Source: Cyclina sinensis (taxonomy: Eukaryota > Mollusca > Bivalvia > Venerida > Veneridae). Taken from it: DNA of 64,000 bases. This document shows, piece by piece, positions 37,537 through 49,917 of the stretch. The position numbers and the translations under genes were made by a program. The stretch covers positions 4,774,001 through 4,838,000 of the forward strand of contig JAAONU010000123.1 in assembly GCA_012932295.1 (NCBI GenBank), in the 5' to 3' direction. Within the stretch, counting starts at the first letter, position 1. Every line of letters starts with the position of its first letter. The notes beneath the pieces are model-generated. The model was given only the letters and a program-made list of their open reading frames with translations. It was not told where the DNA came from and did no database searches.

Positions 37537-40067
37537 ATGCCCCCGAAGGGAGGCATATAGTTTTTGAACCGTCTGTCCATCTGTCCTTCTGTCCGTTTGT
37601 CTGTCCGCATTTTTCTTGTCCGGTCAATAACTTTGTTATTGTAAGGTGGATATTAAAATAACTTGGCATAAATGTGTGTCACATTATGACGACGTGTCAT
37701 GCGCAAGACCTGGGTCTCTAGCTCAAAGGTCAAGGTCACACTTAGGCTTCAAGGGTCATTTTTGGGATAATGCAGTGATGGTTCTGTTCGGTCTGTATCT
37801 TTGTCATTCACGATTGGATTTTACAATGACTTGGCACAAATGTGTGTCACATTATGACAACGTGCCACGCGCAAGACCTGGGTCTCTAGCTCAAAGGTCA
37901 AGGTCACACTTAGGCTTCAAAGGTCATTTTTGAGATAATGCAGTGATGGTCGTGTCCGGTCTGTTTCTTTGTCATTCACGATTGGATTTTAAAATAACTT
38001 GGCATAAATGTGTGGCACAACTTAACGACGTGTCATGCGCAAGACCTGGGTCTCTAGCTCAAAGGTCAAGGTCACACTTAGGCTTCAAAGGTCATTCTTG
38101 AGATAAAGCAGTGACGGTCGTATCCGGTCTGTATCTTTGTCATTCACGATTGGATTTTAAAATAATTTGGCATAGATTTGTTGCATATTTTGACGACGTG
38201 TCATGCGCAAGACCTGGGTCTGTAGTTCACAGGTCAAGGTCACACTTAGGCTTCAAATATCATTTTTTTCATGATACTGCAATGATGGTCATGTCCGGTC
38301 TGTTTCTCTTTAGCACACCTGGCACAAAGTGCCAGAGTGAGCTTTTGTCATACCCCAATGTCCGGTGTGCGTCGTGCGGTGTGCATCGTGAGGCGTCATA
38401 AATTTCATTCAAACGACATCTCCTCTAAAACCACTGGGCCAAATTCAATGAAACTGCCTTGCATTAAGCTCTTCCAAAGTTGTTCAAAAATTCAATATCA
38501 TGCAGAACTTTGGTTTGCCATGGCAATCAAAAGAAAAAAACTTTAAAAATCTTCTATTCAAAAACCACAAGGCCTGGAGCTTAGATATTTGGTATTAGGC
38601 ATCATCTAGTGGACCTTTACCAAGATTGTTCAAATTATGACCCTGGGGTCAGAACTGGCCCCGCCCTGGCGGGTCACTTGATTTTACATAGAGTTACATA
38701 GGAAAAACTTCAAAAATCTTCTTGTCAGAAACCACAACACATGGAGCTTAGATATTTGCAAGGCCTGGAGCTTTGATATTTGGTATGAGGCATTATCTAG
38801 TGAACCTCTTCAAAGATTGTTCAAATTATGACACTGGGGTCAGAACTGACCCCGCCCAGGGCTTACTTGATTTACTTGACTTTAAAAATCTTCTTGTAAG
38901 AAACTACAAGGCAAGGCATGGAGCTTAGATATTTGGTATGCAGCACTGTCTTGTAGACCTCTACCAAGATTGTTCAAATCATGACCCCTGGGTCAAAAAT
39001 GGCCCCGCTCAAGGGGTCACATGTTTTACATAGAGTTATTTAGCAAAACATTTTAAAAATCTTCTTGTCACAAACTGCAAGGCCTGGAGCTTAGATATTT
39101 GCTAGTTTGCACTGTGACCACAGTGGGGTCATCCCCTCTCGCCTGGGGGGTCACACCCCGCCCCGCCCAAAATTTTTTTTCATTTTTTAAGTTTTTCGCT
39201 ATGGCAATAAAATTTGGACCATTTGTACAGTTTTTCAAGATGTTTATTATCCCTTGACCTATATTTTTGACCTACTGACCCACTTTTTTTGTTTTAAAGC
39301 TACAGCAATGAAATTTGGACCATTTGTACAGTATTTTGTTCCGATTTCAAAAATGTTGTCTCATGACCTATATTTTGACCTACTGACATACTTTTTGTTT
39401 TTGGAGCTATGGAAATGAAATTTCATTGGTCCATTTCTGTGATATGCATCATTACATTCATAAAAATTTCTTTCATCTTTGAACCCCGGTGAGCGCTTTA
39501 AGGCCATGGGCCCTCTTGTTCATTTATGGATAGATTTTAAAATAATTTGGCATATATTTGTTGCACATTATGACGACGTGTCTTGCACAAGACCCAGGTC
39601 TGTACCTCAAAGGTCAAGGTCACAGTTGGGCTTCAAAACCTCATTCTCATTATAATGCAGTATGCAGTAATGGTTTTCTCTAATAATATCGCACCTTATT
39701 TAAAAGTTTACTGATTAAATTTTTGATAATTATATGTCAGAATGACATATCTTTTACTGTGATTATTTTATTTCATACATAAAATAAAATCCCATATCCT
39801 TGACTAAACAAACTATTTTCAGAAAATGTAAACCTTAATAGACATGGAGAATGCAGAATATATCGTATAAATATTACGTTATTAAAGACTTTGTGTCTAC
39901 TAATATCTTATTTAAGTGCCAGTGCTTAAACCTAAACTCCTTGCATTTGCATAGGCCACTAGATGAGATGTACTGAGATCAAATTTATTCTTTCGACTTC
40001 AAATGCCTTCTGTCTAAAAATTGGGTGTCGGGGGCATATGTCTGTTTACAACGACAGCTCTTGTTTA
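37537..40067. mobile_element. ATGCCCCCGA-ended element with 168-bp internal tandem repeats, interrupted by another element
   Basis: The left end opens ATGCCCCCGAAGGGAGGCAT. Near the right end the inverted TCGGGGGCAT lies at 40028-40037, followed by ACAGCTCTTGTTT. The interior is a tandem array: the AAAGGTCAAGGTCAC anchor recurs with its key G at 37728, 37896, 38064 and 38232 (exactly 168 apart), and once more near 39611 beyond a nested insertion. Each unit also contains CACGATTGGATTTTA-type and CGCAAGACCTGGGTCT sequence. The + strand frames at 37646-37933 and 38111-38401 merely translate the array. No transposase, so non-autonomous. Confidence 0.85.
38308..39519 (-). mobile_element. CAAGAGGGCC element, nested and inverted relative to the copy at 46748
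   Basis: Read on the minus strand it begins CAAGAGGGCCCATGGCC (39519 downward). It continues through CGCTCACCGG and a GGACCATTTGTACAG-type region, then about three copies of the ~165-bp unit (anchor AAGATTGTTCAAAT near 38614, 38811 and 38965), and ends with a hairpin GGCACTTTGTGCC followed by GTGCTAAA (38308-38345). The host 168-bp array resumes on both sides (GGTCTGTTTCT to the left, ATGGATAGATTTTAAAATAA to the right), so it inserted into the older element. Confidence 0.85.
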
Positions 40068-40987
40068 TAAAAGAAATTACGAAAAACTTACGACATGAAT
40101 GTTTTGAGTTAAATCAAAAGTACAAAACCAGTGATAATAGTTTGAATGAAGATGAACTTTTCGAAAACAAATCAATCGTTCTGAAAGATAAGAATTGAGC
40201 CTTGCAAGAGAAAAGACTCCAAATTGATCTGTACTTTTGTTACAGATAACATTTGTTTCAGTATCAATTGCAACAGAAAATCTATTCCAAATGGTATAAC
40301 TTAGTACTCCTGTGTCTGCCCCAAGCTAATATTTTATAATAGTGTTTTATCATGAACATTCAAACGTTTCAGTTATATAGTTTGATGTAATGTTAGCTGC
40401 CTTGCGTGACATAATTGGTCGATAGATACTGCTTAAATATTTCTTGACAGTATCAAATGTCTGGCTGAAAATCGTGCAGTAGCAACCAGCTATAGTTGAC
40501 ATACTTCTTTGATGTTTTACGTTTTACAAAAGAACTTCATAAGGCTTTGAAGAACACTCGATTTGAGCGGCATAAGTAATGAAAAAATAAATAACCTATA
40601 GTTATAGTTAATTGTTTGTGTACTCTTAAACTTCAAAATAATACTAAAGTGACCATGACATTTATACCACTACAGCTTCAGAGCTGTTGTTTGTCTACGT
40701 TTTTCATTAAAATATATTTCCAACTAATTTCAGGAAATTATTTTTTAAATTGAAATGTGTAGATATGTAAAATAAAAAGGTCTTCATCTGATGAAAAAAA
40801 TGTTTTGAAAATTATAAATACAGTGTGTGTTTGGTATGGTCTTATGAAATATCTAATCAGGAGGTCTTACGTCTATCAAAGAAGGCAACTCCAATAAGAA
40901 TCAAACCATACATATTCTTGATATAAAACATGTTTGGTTTTCATTGATCTGATAATTCCACTGTTGAACATTAATAGTAAATGTCTT
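40068..40987. other. AT-rich spacer
   Basis: Nothing recognised. Confidence 0.45.
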
Positions 40988-41626
40988 GCATTTTGGCATT
41001 TAGTTTCTTAATCGCAATTAAAGTGGGTCGTTCAGGAATAAATGAAGACGTTATCAAAATAAAATCTGTCTGTTTTGACAACTCATTTTAATGCATGGCA
41101 GCATTTTATAGCAACATCACGAAACAAAAGAAACTATGTTTAATACGACTGAATATTTAAGGCCAGGTTGCAGTGAGCTGAACGTAGTACACAAAATGGC
41201 AGTTCGCTGTATGTGCGTCAGTGTGTGCGCTTGTCCGTTCGGTATTGTCTCGGTTATAACTCTGGACATCTGTTAGGGGTTTTAATTAAAACTGTGCACA
41301 AATGCATTTTGGCATGTTTTCCCAATCGCAGTAATAGGGGGTCATTCAGGAATAAATGAAGACGTAATCAAAATAAAATCTCTCTGTTGTGACAACTCAT
41401 TTTAATGCATAGCGGCATTTTATAGCACCATCACGTAACAAAGTTTAATACGAGACTGAATGCGTTTTCTTCATTTTTTTAAGGCCAGGTTGCATTGAGC
41501 TGAACGCAGTACAGAAAATGGCAGTTCGCTGTATGTGCGTCAGTGTGTGCGCTTGTCTATTCGATATTGTCTCGGCTATAACTCTGGACATCAGTTAGGG
41601 ATTTTAAATAAAACTTTGCATAATGA
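40988..41626. repeat. direct tandem duplication of a ~315-bp unit
   Basis: Copy 1 is about 40988-41300 and copy 2 about 41301-41626. Shared landmarks are GCATTTTGGCAT (unit start), AGGAATAAATGAAGACG (41034 and 41348), GGCCAGGTTGCA and TGTGCGTCAGTGTGTGCGC. Offsets drift from 313 to 322 because of small indels. No coding potential. Confidence 0.9.
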
Positions 41627-42023
41627 TTGTCTTGTTCAGACTAACTGTTGCATGTTTATTCAATGTCAAGTTCATACGGCCACGTAAACAACCCGTCAGA
41701 TATCGCGCGATTGACAGGCGAGACCTCAAAAAATCACTTGTCACGCCCCTTTCAGGCGGACATATATACTAGCGAAAATTTAGATAATCGCGAGGAAACG
41801 CCGTCGTCGGAAACCCACGTTCGATGCATTCCGTTTTACTCTATTCATCGACCTTAGGACAATCGGTTGGTAAAATTTCGTCCTTACCTACTTTCATTGG
41901 TTTCCGAAAGATTTCCATTGCACAATCTCAGCCAATGAAATTACTCGTTACAATTTGCCTTTCGCAGCTATGTTTAAATCCTGGGAAACACGTCTTCTTT
42001 AATATATGGTCTTATCCCTGATC
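41627..42023. other. GC-richer left flank of the segmental duplication
   Basis: CpG-containing stretch (TATCGCGCGATTGACAGGCG at 41699-41718, GAGGAAACGCCGTCGTCGG near 41793). It is not repeated before copy B, so it lies outside the duplicated unit. Two overlapping short frames (41648-41857, 41824-42021) have no domains. Confidence 0.4.
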
Positions 42024-43489
42024 TCCACATTGAAGAGTTTCTATTTGTAATGCGGAATCTCATTGGACAAAGAGTTACTTCACTTTTCTAATGAATATAA
42101 TCTCAAGTCAACTGTCCCACGGTACATAATGTGGTTGTGCGGAATATGTACCGGGGGTAACCGACGATGGGAAATACACGTGATAAACTAAACCGGTAAT
42201 ATGTCGCCACCGCCTATTCTGCACTTCAAATGTCACATGTAAATATCGGAACATTTCGGCTTTTTACTTTTACCCCTGATCATTTGAAATCACCTTCATC
42301 TAAATTGTCCTCGATATATAAGTCCTAGCAAGATGAGCAAAATAGATGTTGAATCCTGATGAGGATTTAACTCGAGACATGCGACGTTTTATTTTGAGTC
42401 TCGCAAGGATTAAAGTGACACATGCAACATATCGCTTGTATTTCCTAGCGAGGTTTCAAATTCTCACTAGTATCTGTGTTCTCTTGAAAGGGCGAGACAA
42501 GAGCATTTTTTATAATCTCGCCTGTCAAACAGGCGATATTTTACGTTGCACGAACGGGATTCCGTAAGTTCATACTGAAATGTCAAGTGTTAAGATATAC
42601 AGTAGGTTAGCTTTTTCTAGGCTATAAGTCTGTCTCGCATAGAACAAATTTGAAATTATTTTAATGTAAACTTTGGCAAGATAGTGTCGAGTGTAAGAGA
42701 CTGGTCTTTTGCTTAAAGGTGCATGCGACCATGATATCTGTTAGTGCACTTGAAGTCAGTAGCTAATAAACAGTGCAGTTAAGGTTGTCCTGGCTATCAC
42801 TCTGTCATGCATTGAGTGATTTTAAAATAGCTGGATATAAATGTATATATATTGGCAAAACAGACAATTTTAAGTTTTAAGGGCTTATTGCTAGCTATGT
42901 CATACTGAGAAGTCAAAGGTATAAAATTAATTGCAAAATAAAATTAAGGACTTCACAAACTTTAAGGTAAAACATCCAGATGATTGTAGGATCGGCATAT
43001 TTCGATAATGTTGCTATTATCAATTTATCGAATAAATCTGTGTTCACATAAAACTACTCGCATTACATTAATTGTGTACATTGCCTATGGCTTAACATAT
43101 ACCTATTTTCTTGATTAAAACAAAATAACTTCAGTGAGTGAGCAGTCGGTCTGACTACATTAGATCGCAGTCTGTCTATTATATTAAACTGAATTTCGTA
43201 GATCGTTAACGTAATGAAATTGCAACAATACTGCTTCATTTTACCAATGCTTGAAGATGTGTCACTTAGACAGCCACAGATCATGTTTGTTAACACGTAA
43301 TCGCAATTCTTTTGTTAAAAAGCCAATTACCCCTTGTGTGTTGTTCATATTGCATGAGTGAATTAAGCGCGACGAAGAGTTCAGAAAATAAACAGAGCCT
43401 TTTCCTTGTTCTTTTGATTTTTTTAAAATTAAAGGCAGTAAGCCCGTTTGTGCTAGTTCTTTGAATTAGTTAGTCAATTTTCTGTGAAT

Positions 43490-43810
43490 AATTCGTGCGC
43501 CGTGGAACGCAATAACACGTATCGCCAATCAGTGCGTTGTAGTCTTGGAGATATTTTGTCTTTTCGCTTGCGTCAAAGCAAAAAGTTGCAGATCAGCGCG
43601 TTGTCGTCTCGGCGTTATTTCGTCTTTTCGCTAGCGCCGAAAACTCCATGAAAAACACATAACACAAAACCATGCCATTATCAGCACCCTTTATAACTTC
43701 GTTTTTTTACATCGGTGCCTTTCCAAACTTCACGGTTTCGCTCCGGCGCTAACGAAAAGACGACGAGACGAAAACATGCCGATCAGCGTTTTTGCGCGTC
43801 GGCGCCATTA
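43490..43810. repeat. CpG-rich inverted repeat
   Basis: TCGTCTTTTCGCTAGCGCCG (43620-43639) pairs with its inverted copy at 43744-43763, with one mismatch in 20. GATCAGCG recurs outside both arms and CGTCGGCGCC closes the right side. A direct partial duplication (CAG(T/C)GCGTTGT…) precedes the left arm at 43531 and 43594. Copy B (52140-52370) keeps the right arm but has lost most of the left one. Probably an old MITE. Confidence 0.7.
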
Positions 43811-44074
43811 CGCTTGGGGCAGAACTCAGCTACCATAATTGATACTTTGTATTTTTTACAGTGTAAGTTGACGTAAAATAACAATAGACTTGACATTTTC
43901 AAAAACCAAACCACGCAACACGAGAAATAAAAAAATGCATTTTTACTTAGTGTAAGTTGCCCTAAACTAACTATTGACTAACATCATCAAACGCCACGCC
44001 ACTTATAAAGAGAACCTTAGAGTCAGTTGTCTGTTTTGGCATCATCAAAAGCAACGTCAAGCAACAAGAGATAT

Positions 44075-44151
44075 TAGTCTGGTTCCCTGCCTAATATACT
44101 TCGATTATTAGGTCCCAATAACGTAGTGTCAGGGGCAGGTAATCCAGACTA
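44075..44151. mobile_element. 77-bp MITE with 10-bp target duplication
   Basis: The ends are TAGTCTGGTTCCCTGCC and GGCAGGTAATCCAGACTA, imperfect inverted repeats. The target CAAGAGATAT occurs at 44065-44074 and 44152-44161. The homologous site in copy B (about 59862-59880) has a single CAAGAGATAT and no insert, confirming the borders. A 9-10-bp duplication is typical of Mutator-like elements, but the family is inferred only from that. Confidence 0.88.
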
Positions 44152-45084
44152 CAAGAGATATGTTAACATTTGACAGCTAACATGCTATTCATTTCTGTTT
44201 ATTATATTCTATGGTTACATGCTGACATAGTTAAAGTTTGCATCATGAAAATATTGCAACAGTCTTTCCAAGTTTCAAAATTATAAAAAATCATGTGTGA
44301 AAGGATATTATAGTATGAAGTGTTGTGTATATTCATATTGTCATGCGTTTATAAGTTTAGTGCATGAAGGAAGCAAATACTATCTAAAAGACACTGAATG
44401 TTTCATTTCTTTGTTGACAATACTTGTGGGTTTGAAACTGACGCTGTTACTCTTTAAATAAATTTAAATATATCTTGAAGACTCTTAGGGGTTAGCACGA
44501 GTACGCGGATAAGAATGGCCAGAATGTGAATTTGGATATTGGAGTTTATGACATGATTTGTACTTTAACTTTTCACAATATTCTAAATATACCGCGAGTA
44601 CCCTGAAAAGAACAGCCTGAATTAATCTGAGTTTAAGACATTATTTGTTCTGTGACTATTAAATCAAAATATTTTTTCAATGTACCATAGTATAAATGGT
44701 TCGTTTATCACTCGAAACAATTTCTCAGGAAGACATTTTTTTCTGTATTAATTTTGTCTGTATTATTTCATTGGGAAAGTTTTTGAGGAGAATAACCTCC
44801 AGTCGTTCAGTTTAATATCACTGTTTTTAAAAGTAGAATCTAGAATTTAAAAAACAACAACTTATATGCTTGAAAATTTCTTGCGTCATCTTGTCTGCAA
44901 ATATGAATGACATTGTTTGAGATAAAAAAAGCAAATGATTCACGAAACATTAATAACGGACAATGAAAAATTCAAAATAAACTTCATAACTGAATAATTG
45001 TAGCATTCTGAAACGCAGAGTCGAAGCAAATTCAGAAGAGAAGAAAGTAGCATACTCAATCTAGAAATGGAAAAAAAAATCGAT

Positions 45085-45150
45085 ATTGATAATCAAAACA
45101 GCTGGTATAGGTAATCAAAACTGCTGGTATAGGTAATCAAACTGCAGGCT
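45085..45150. repeat. 22-bp short tandem repeat, three units
   Basis: AATCAAAACTGCTGGTATAGGT repeats with small changes. The array is also present in copy B at about 60779-60840. Confidence 0.8.
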
Positions 45151-46747
45151 CATATCACAGAGTTTGGCGACAAATCTTATGTTATTACTGAAATTGTCCC
45201 GTCAGAATGTGTAACTTTGCTGCGTTTTGGGCGATTATAAATTTTGTTTTATAGATGAGGTAAATAATCTAATTTTTTCAAGTTTCATTCTTGCGACGAT
45301 TGATTAATTCTTTTAACCCTTTGTAGTCTTTCAACAAAATTTAAGCTTTTATAATTAAAACTTTATTTTTTAAAAGATTTAGGTTTCCTTAATTTTTGTT
45401 TTGTATAGGCAGACTTTCTGCAGCCGGTCTAGACTTTATGAGTCACTAGACGTTTGTGAGATACAGCATCTTTGTCCTATTCATACTGCGAGACGTTATG
45501 ATTGTCACAGTTTCTGGATACTGTTGAAAATATTGAGAAACATCGGTTTTTTGCTCCGGTTCTTACAAAGACGGATTCAATCCATACAAATGTAGTTTGA
45601 TTATGTTGTATGATATGCATCATATAGTCTTATACTGTCTGTATCGGAGCAATTTTCTGTTTCTGATCACCGGGTCTTTCATTCGCTACAATATTTACAT
45701 CAACATTACAAAGTGGTACCTCTTCCATATTAAGGGTTTTAACCATTGGCTGTCTGTCTGATGTGTTATGACATTACTGATTTGAAGTGGTAACATAGTA
45801 AAGTCTTTTCGTATTAACGAACATTTGAGTCATACAATCTATTCTGAACTATCTAACAGACTTCTCCTGTATGTAAGAACTCATATAGGCATATAAGTTC
45901 GTCTACATTTATCAGCGTAGAAAAACATACTTGCTAAGTTTATCTGTCCTTTGCATTTCCACTGGGTAATGAATACATTAGATCCGTGCTAGTAACAGCA
46001 CTTGCATTTTGTAACTTTTAAGAAGACAAACCACTGCATAAAGAATACAACAAATGTTACCTTTCTCCAGGAAAGTACTACACTTATAGCAGAGCTAGAC
46101 ATTCATTTACACTTACAAAGAAACCACCTGATTTGCAAGGGTAGTAGAATGAAATGCCCATTGATACAAAAACTGGATGACAACCGTGGTTAAGAAACAT
46201 ACGACACTGCGGCGCCGAACGGTTAAGGAAAGATATTACCAGAAAAACAAATACTTCATTAAAACAGTACACTCTTTTACACTGAAACATTCGAGACGAT
46301 TAGGCATTTATTATTACCAAAGATAGTCAAACGTGACAAGTATTCCACAGAATGTGTCTGTTTTGTTTCCGTTGTTAACGATTACAGATATTAGACTATA
46401 GCACTTTGAGATTTAAGAGGATGCTGGTTCATTCTACTTTGTTATTTTCGAAACTATATAAATTAATTAGCATTTGTATATATTCAGAAGCCAAAAAACT
46501 GCATATATCATTTAAAAAGAGTCACGATTTTCGTTTATAAACAGCTTAAAATAGCAAAACAAAATCGCAACAATATTTTTAACAATGGCGTTTCATAACA
46601 GCGGGTTGGATGTTAATATCCTGCTTAAATTAGGTAAGAAACAATATGTACTTTTAGATCGACAGCCTGCAGAAATGCATACCTTTCATTTTCTTACTTA
46701 AAATCACTAGGAAATAATGTATTTTAGTTTCATATCAAATCAATAAA

Positions 46748-48587
46748 CAAGAGGGCCATGATGGCCCTGTATCGCTCACCTGAATATGACTGCTTTAAAC
46801 AAAGTTGCTATGGACTTGGTTAATTGACCCCAGATGACCCATATTCGAACCTGACCTAGAAATTATTGAAAAAATCTTTCTGACAAATTTCAAGGTCGTT
46901 TGAACTGAAAATGTTACCTCAATGCGTGTTAACAAGGTTTTTTCCATATTTAGGGTCTGTGACCTAGTTTTTGACCCCAGATGACCTTTATTCGAATCTG
47001 AGCTAGAAATCACTAAAACATCCTTTCTGACAAATTTCGAGAATATTTGGACTGAAAAGTAGCTTCTAGAGTGTTAACAAGTTTTTTTCTATTTTTGGGC
47101 TCTGTGACCTAGTTTTTGAACCCAGATGACCCATATTCAAATTTAACTTAGAAATCATAGAAACGACCTGTCTAACAAATTTCCAGGTTATTTGAACTGA
47201 AAATGTAACCTCTAGAGTGTTAACAAGGTTTTTCCATATTTGGGCTCTGTGACCTAGTTTTTGACCCCAGATGACACAATTTTGAACATGAGCTAAAAAT
47301 CATCAAAACAACCTTTCTGACAAATTTCTGGGATATTTTGACTGAAAATGTAACCTCTAGAGTGTTAACAAGGTTTTTCTATTTTTGGGCTCTGTGACCT
47401 AGTTTTTGAACCCAGATGACCCATATTCGAACTTTAGCTAGAAATCATAGAAACAACCTGTCTAACAAATTTCCAGATTATTTGGACTGAAAATGTTACT
47501 TCTCCTTCTAAAAGAAGATTTTCAAAGTTTTCACTATATAAGCCTATGTAAAACCAATAACCCCAGGGTGGGGCCAAATTTGACCCAAGGGGTATAATTT
47601 GAACAAACTTGGTAGAGGTCCACTAGACAATGCTACATACCAAATCTTAAGGCTCAGGGCTTTGTGGTTTCTGACAAGAAGATTTTCGAAGTTTTTCTTA
47701 TATAAGCCTTTGTAAAACCAATGACCCCAGGGTGGGGCTAAATTTGACCCCAGAGTTATAATTTGAACAAACTTGGTAGAGGTCCATTAGACAATGCTAC
47801 ATACCAAATATCTAAGCTCTATGCCTTACGGTTTCTGGCAAGAAGATTTTTTAAGTTTTTCCTATATAACTCTATCTAAAACAAGTTACCCCTGGGGCGG
47901 GGCCATTTTTGACCCAGAGGCCATGATTTGAACAAACTTGGTAGAGGTCCACTAGACAATGCTACACACCAAATATCTTAGCTCTATGCCTTACAGTTTC
48001 TGACAAGAAGATTTTTTAAGTTTTTCCTATATAACTCTATGTAAAACAAGTTACCCCTGGGGCGGGGCCATTTTTGACCCCAGGCTCATAATTTGAACAA
48101 ACTTGGTAGAGGTCCACTAGATGATGCTTTATACCAAATATCAAAGCTCCAGGCCTTGTGGTTTCTGACAAGAAGATTTTTTAAGTTTTTCCTATATAAC
48201 TCTATGTAAAATAAGTTACCCCTGGGGCGGGGCCATTTTTGACCCCAGGCTCATAATTTGAACAAACTTGGTAGAGGTCCACTAGATGATGCTTTATACC
48301 AAATATCAAAGCTCCAGGCCTTGTGGTTTCTGACAAGAAGATTTTTAAAGATCCAACTTTTAAAATCTGTTTTTAGCTCCTGTGACCCAGAAATGCAATG
48401 AACCGGAACCATTTGAACAAACTTGATAGAGATTTATGCAAGGAACATTTTAGGCAAGTTTCATTAAATTTTGCCCAGTGGTTTCAGAGGAGATGTCGTT
48501 TGAATGAATTGTGGACGACGGACGGACGGACGGACGCCGGACAATCAAGAATCCTAAAAGCTCACATGAGCATGCTCAGGTGAGCTA
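46748..48587 (+). mobile_element. CAAGAGGGCC element with two internal tandem arrays, present only in copy A
   Basis: Starts CAAGAGGGCCATGATGGCCC, then CGCTCACCTGA. It ends with a hairpin CTCACATGAGCATGCTCAGG followed by TGAGCTAAA. Copy B has an uninterrupted site (CAATAAAAAAGCAAGG, about 62460-62475). Array 1: ~145-bp units with ATGAC anchors near 46835, 46981, 47126, 47270 and 47415, each with TGTTAACAAG and CTCTGTGACCTAGTTTTTGA. Array 2: 164-165-bp units with TTTGAACAAACTTGG anchors near 47601, 47765, 47930, 48095 and 48260. (GGAC)n precedes the 3' end (48517-48535). Short frames inside are translations of the arrays. No transposase; the mobilising enzyme is unknown. Confidence 0.88.
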
Positions 48588-48835
48588 AAAAGCAAGGAAT
48601 TGCTATCTCTAGCTGGATTGTATGCTGTTGCAAATATTTCCCATCATTCAATCAAATCAAACGTACTTTAAATTGTTAAATGCCAGATCAACTAAATGAA
48701 TAATGGAAAGCCAGTGACATAATCATCTTTGTATTTTATATATCGTATAAAAATATGATCTAAACCAATGTGTATTTTTACACACGTACTGTCAATAATC
48801 AATATTTTCATTAACACTCAGTCCAGTTATTTTTA

Positions 48836-49300
48836 TGCTCCCCGGAGCATACAGTTGCCGCTTTGTCCATCCAGCATCCGTCCGGCTGTCCGTCTGCACA
48901 TCGGTCATGCGTTTTGACTGAAAAATTAATTAAGGTATCAACATGAAACTCCATAGGTGGATAAATCTCACTGAGGAAAAGTAACAATGCACAAAAACAT
49001 TACTCTGCACGTTGTCATTTTGGAGATATGGCCCTTTGTTGTTTTTTCTAGGAAATTATTGTCAGAAATTACTTCAGAGTCTTTCATAACAGTCATCTTG
49101 AAACATTCTGTAATAGAAACAAGGTTCGTTTTGATAACAGGAACTGTCTTAAAATCGATAGCGACTTGAGTGATATACTTGCTGTTATAAAGTAACTGTT
49201 CATTTGATTCACTTTTTGGTGAATGGTCAGGTAAATGTACATGTCGCAGTTTATCAGTACAGTAATTAATGTTAAAGTTGCACGATAACCACATCTATTT
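48836..49300. repeat. CTCCCCGGAGCATA-type dispersed repeat, copy A instance
   Basis: Opens with the palindromic TGCTCCCCGGAGCATA, then CCGCTTTGTCCATCCAGCAT and CCGTCCG-type sequence and a longer AT-rich body. The same block is in copy B (about 62717-63190). The overlapping minus-strand frames (48968-49294) are not supported as genes. Confidence 0.65.
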
Positions 49301-49878
49301 AAAGTGTCTGTAAACCGTAAGTGTTTTTCTAAGAAACAATGACTTGAACCTTCTCAAGTGTTAATGTTTACACCGTTACACTGATGTGCTTCTTAACCGA
49401 GAATAAGCAAATGGTCAGTTACAACTCTTTACTAGTTACCATTACTTTCCGCTTCCAAATTTCATAAAAAAAAGGTTTGCTCTACCGTTCAAGTGACTTC
49501 TAAAATATTTTTGTGCAGTTAAATTGGCATATATATTAATGATATATTTTCATTTTTTTAATTTATTGAAATTAGTTTTATATAAAGCCAACTTGATATC
49601 GAAAAACTTGTTAAGACAGAATTTGCCACTCATACTAGACTGAAAACCCTTTTTATGTTACAGTGGTGTCATGTCCAACTGAAATCTTTCAAAGAAGCGA
49701 ACTATGTCTTCGAAGGTTATAGCATACCAGTGTTTGTTTGGCTTCTTCAAAAAAGAAGCATTATTAATTGAAACCGTGTAGATATTCTTAGAAAATATGT
49801 TTATCGGAACTGACAGAAAACTCACGCTTCCTAAAACCTTAACAGTCTGTTTTGCAAAATTCGTTATCAAAATACCTC

Positions 49879-49917
<39 letters not shown>
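49879..49917. repeat. (TTA)13 microsatellite
   Basis: Uninterrupted TTA run. The homologous run in copy B (about 63775-63827) is mixed TTC/TTA. Confidence 0.95.

Noticed and set aside
37646..38546. Frames repeating KCVSHYDDV and ARPGSLAQRSRSHLGF
   Set aside because: They follow the 168-bp tandem units (168 is divisible by 3) inside a mobile element and are not a repeat protein gene.
46748..48587. Canonical Helitron
   Set aside because: The 3' hairpin plus CTAA fits, but the 5' end is not TC and the empty site is an A-run rather than an A/T junction; kept only as an unusual repeat.
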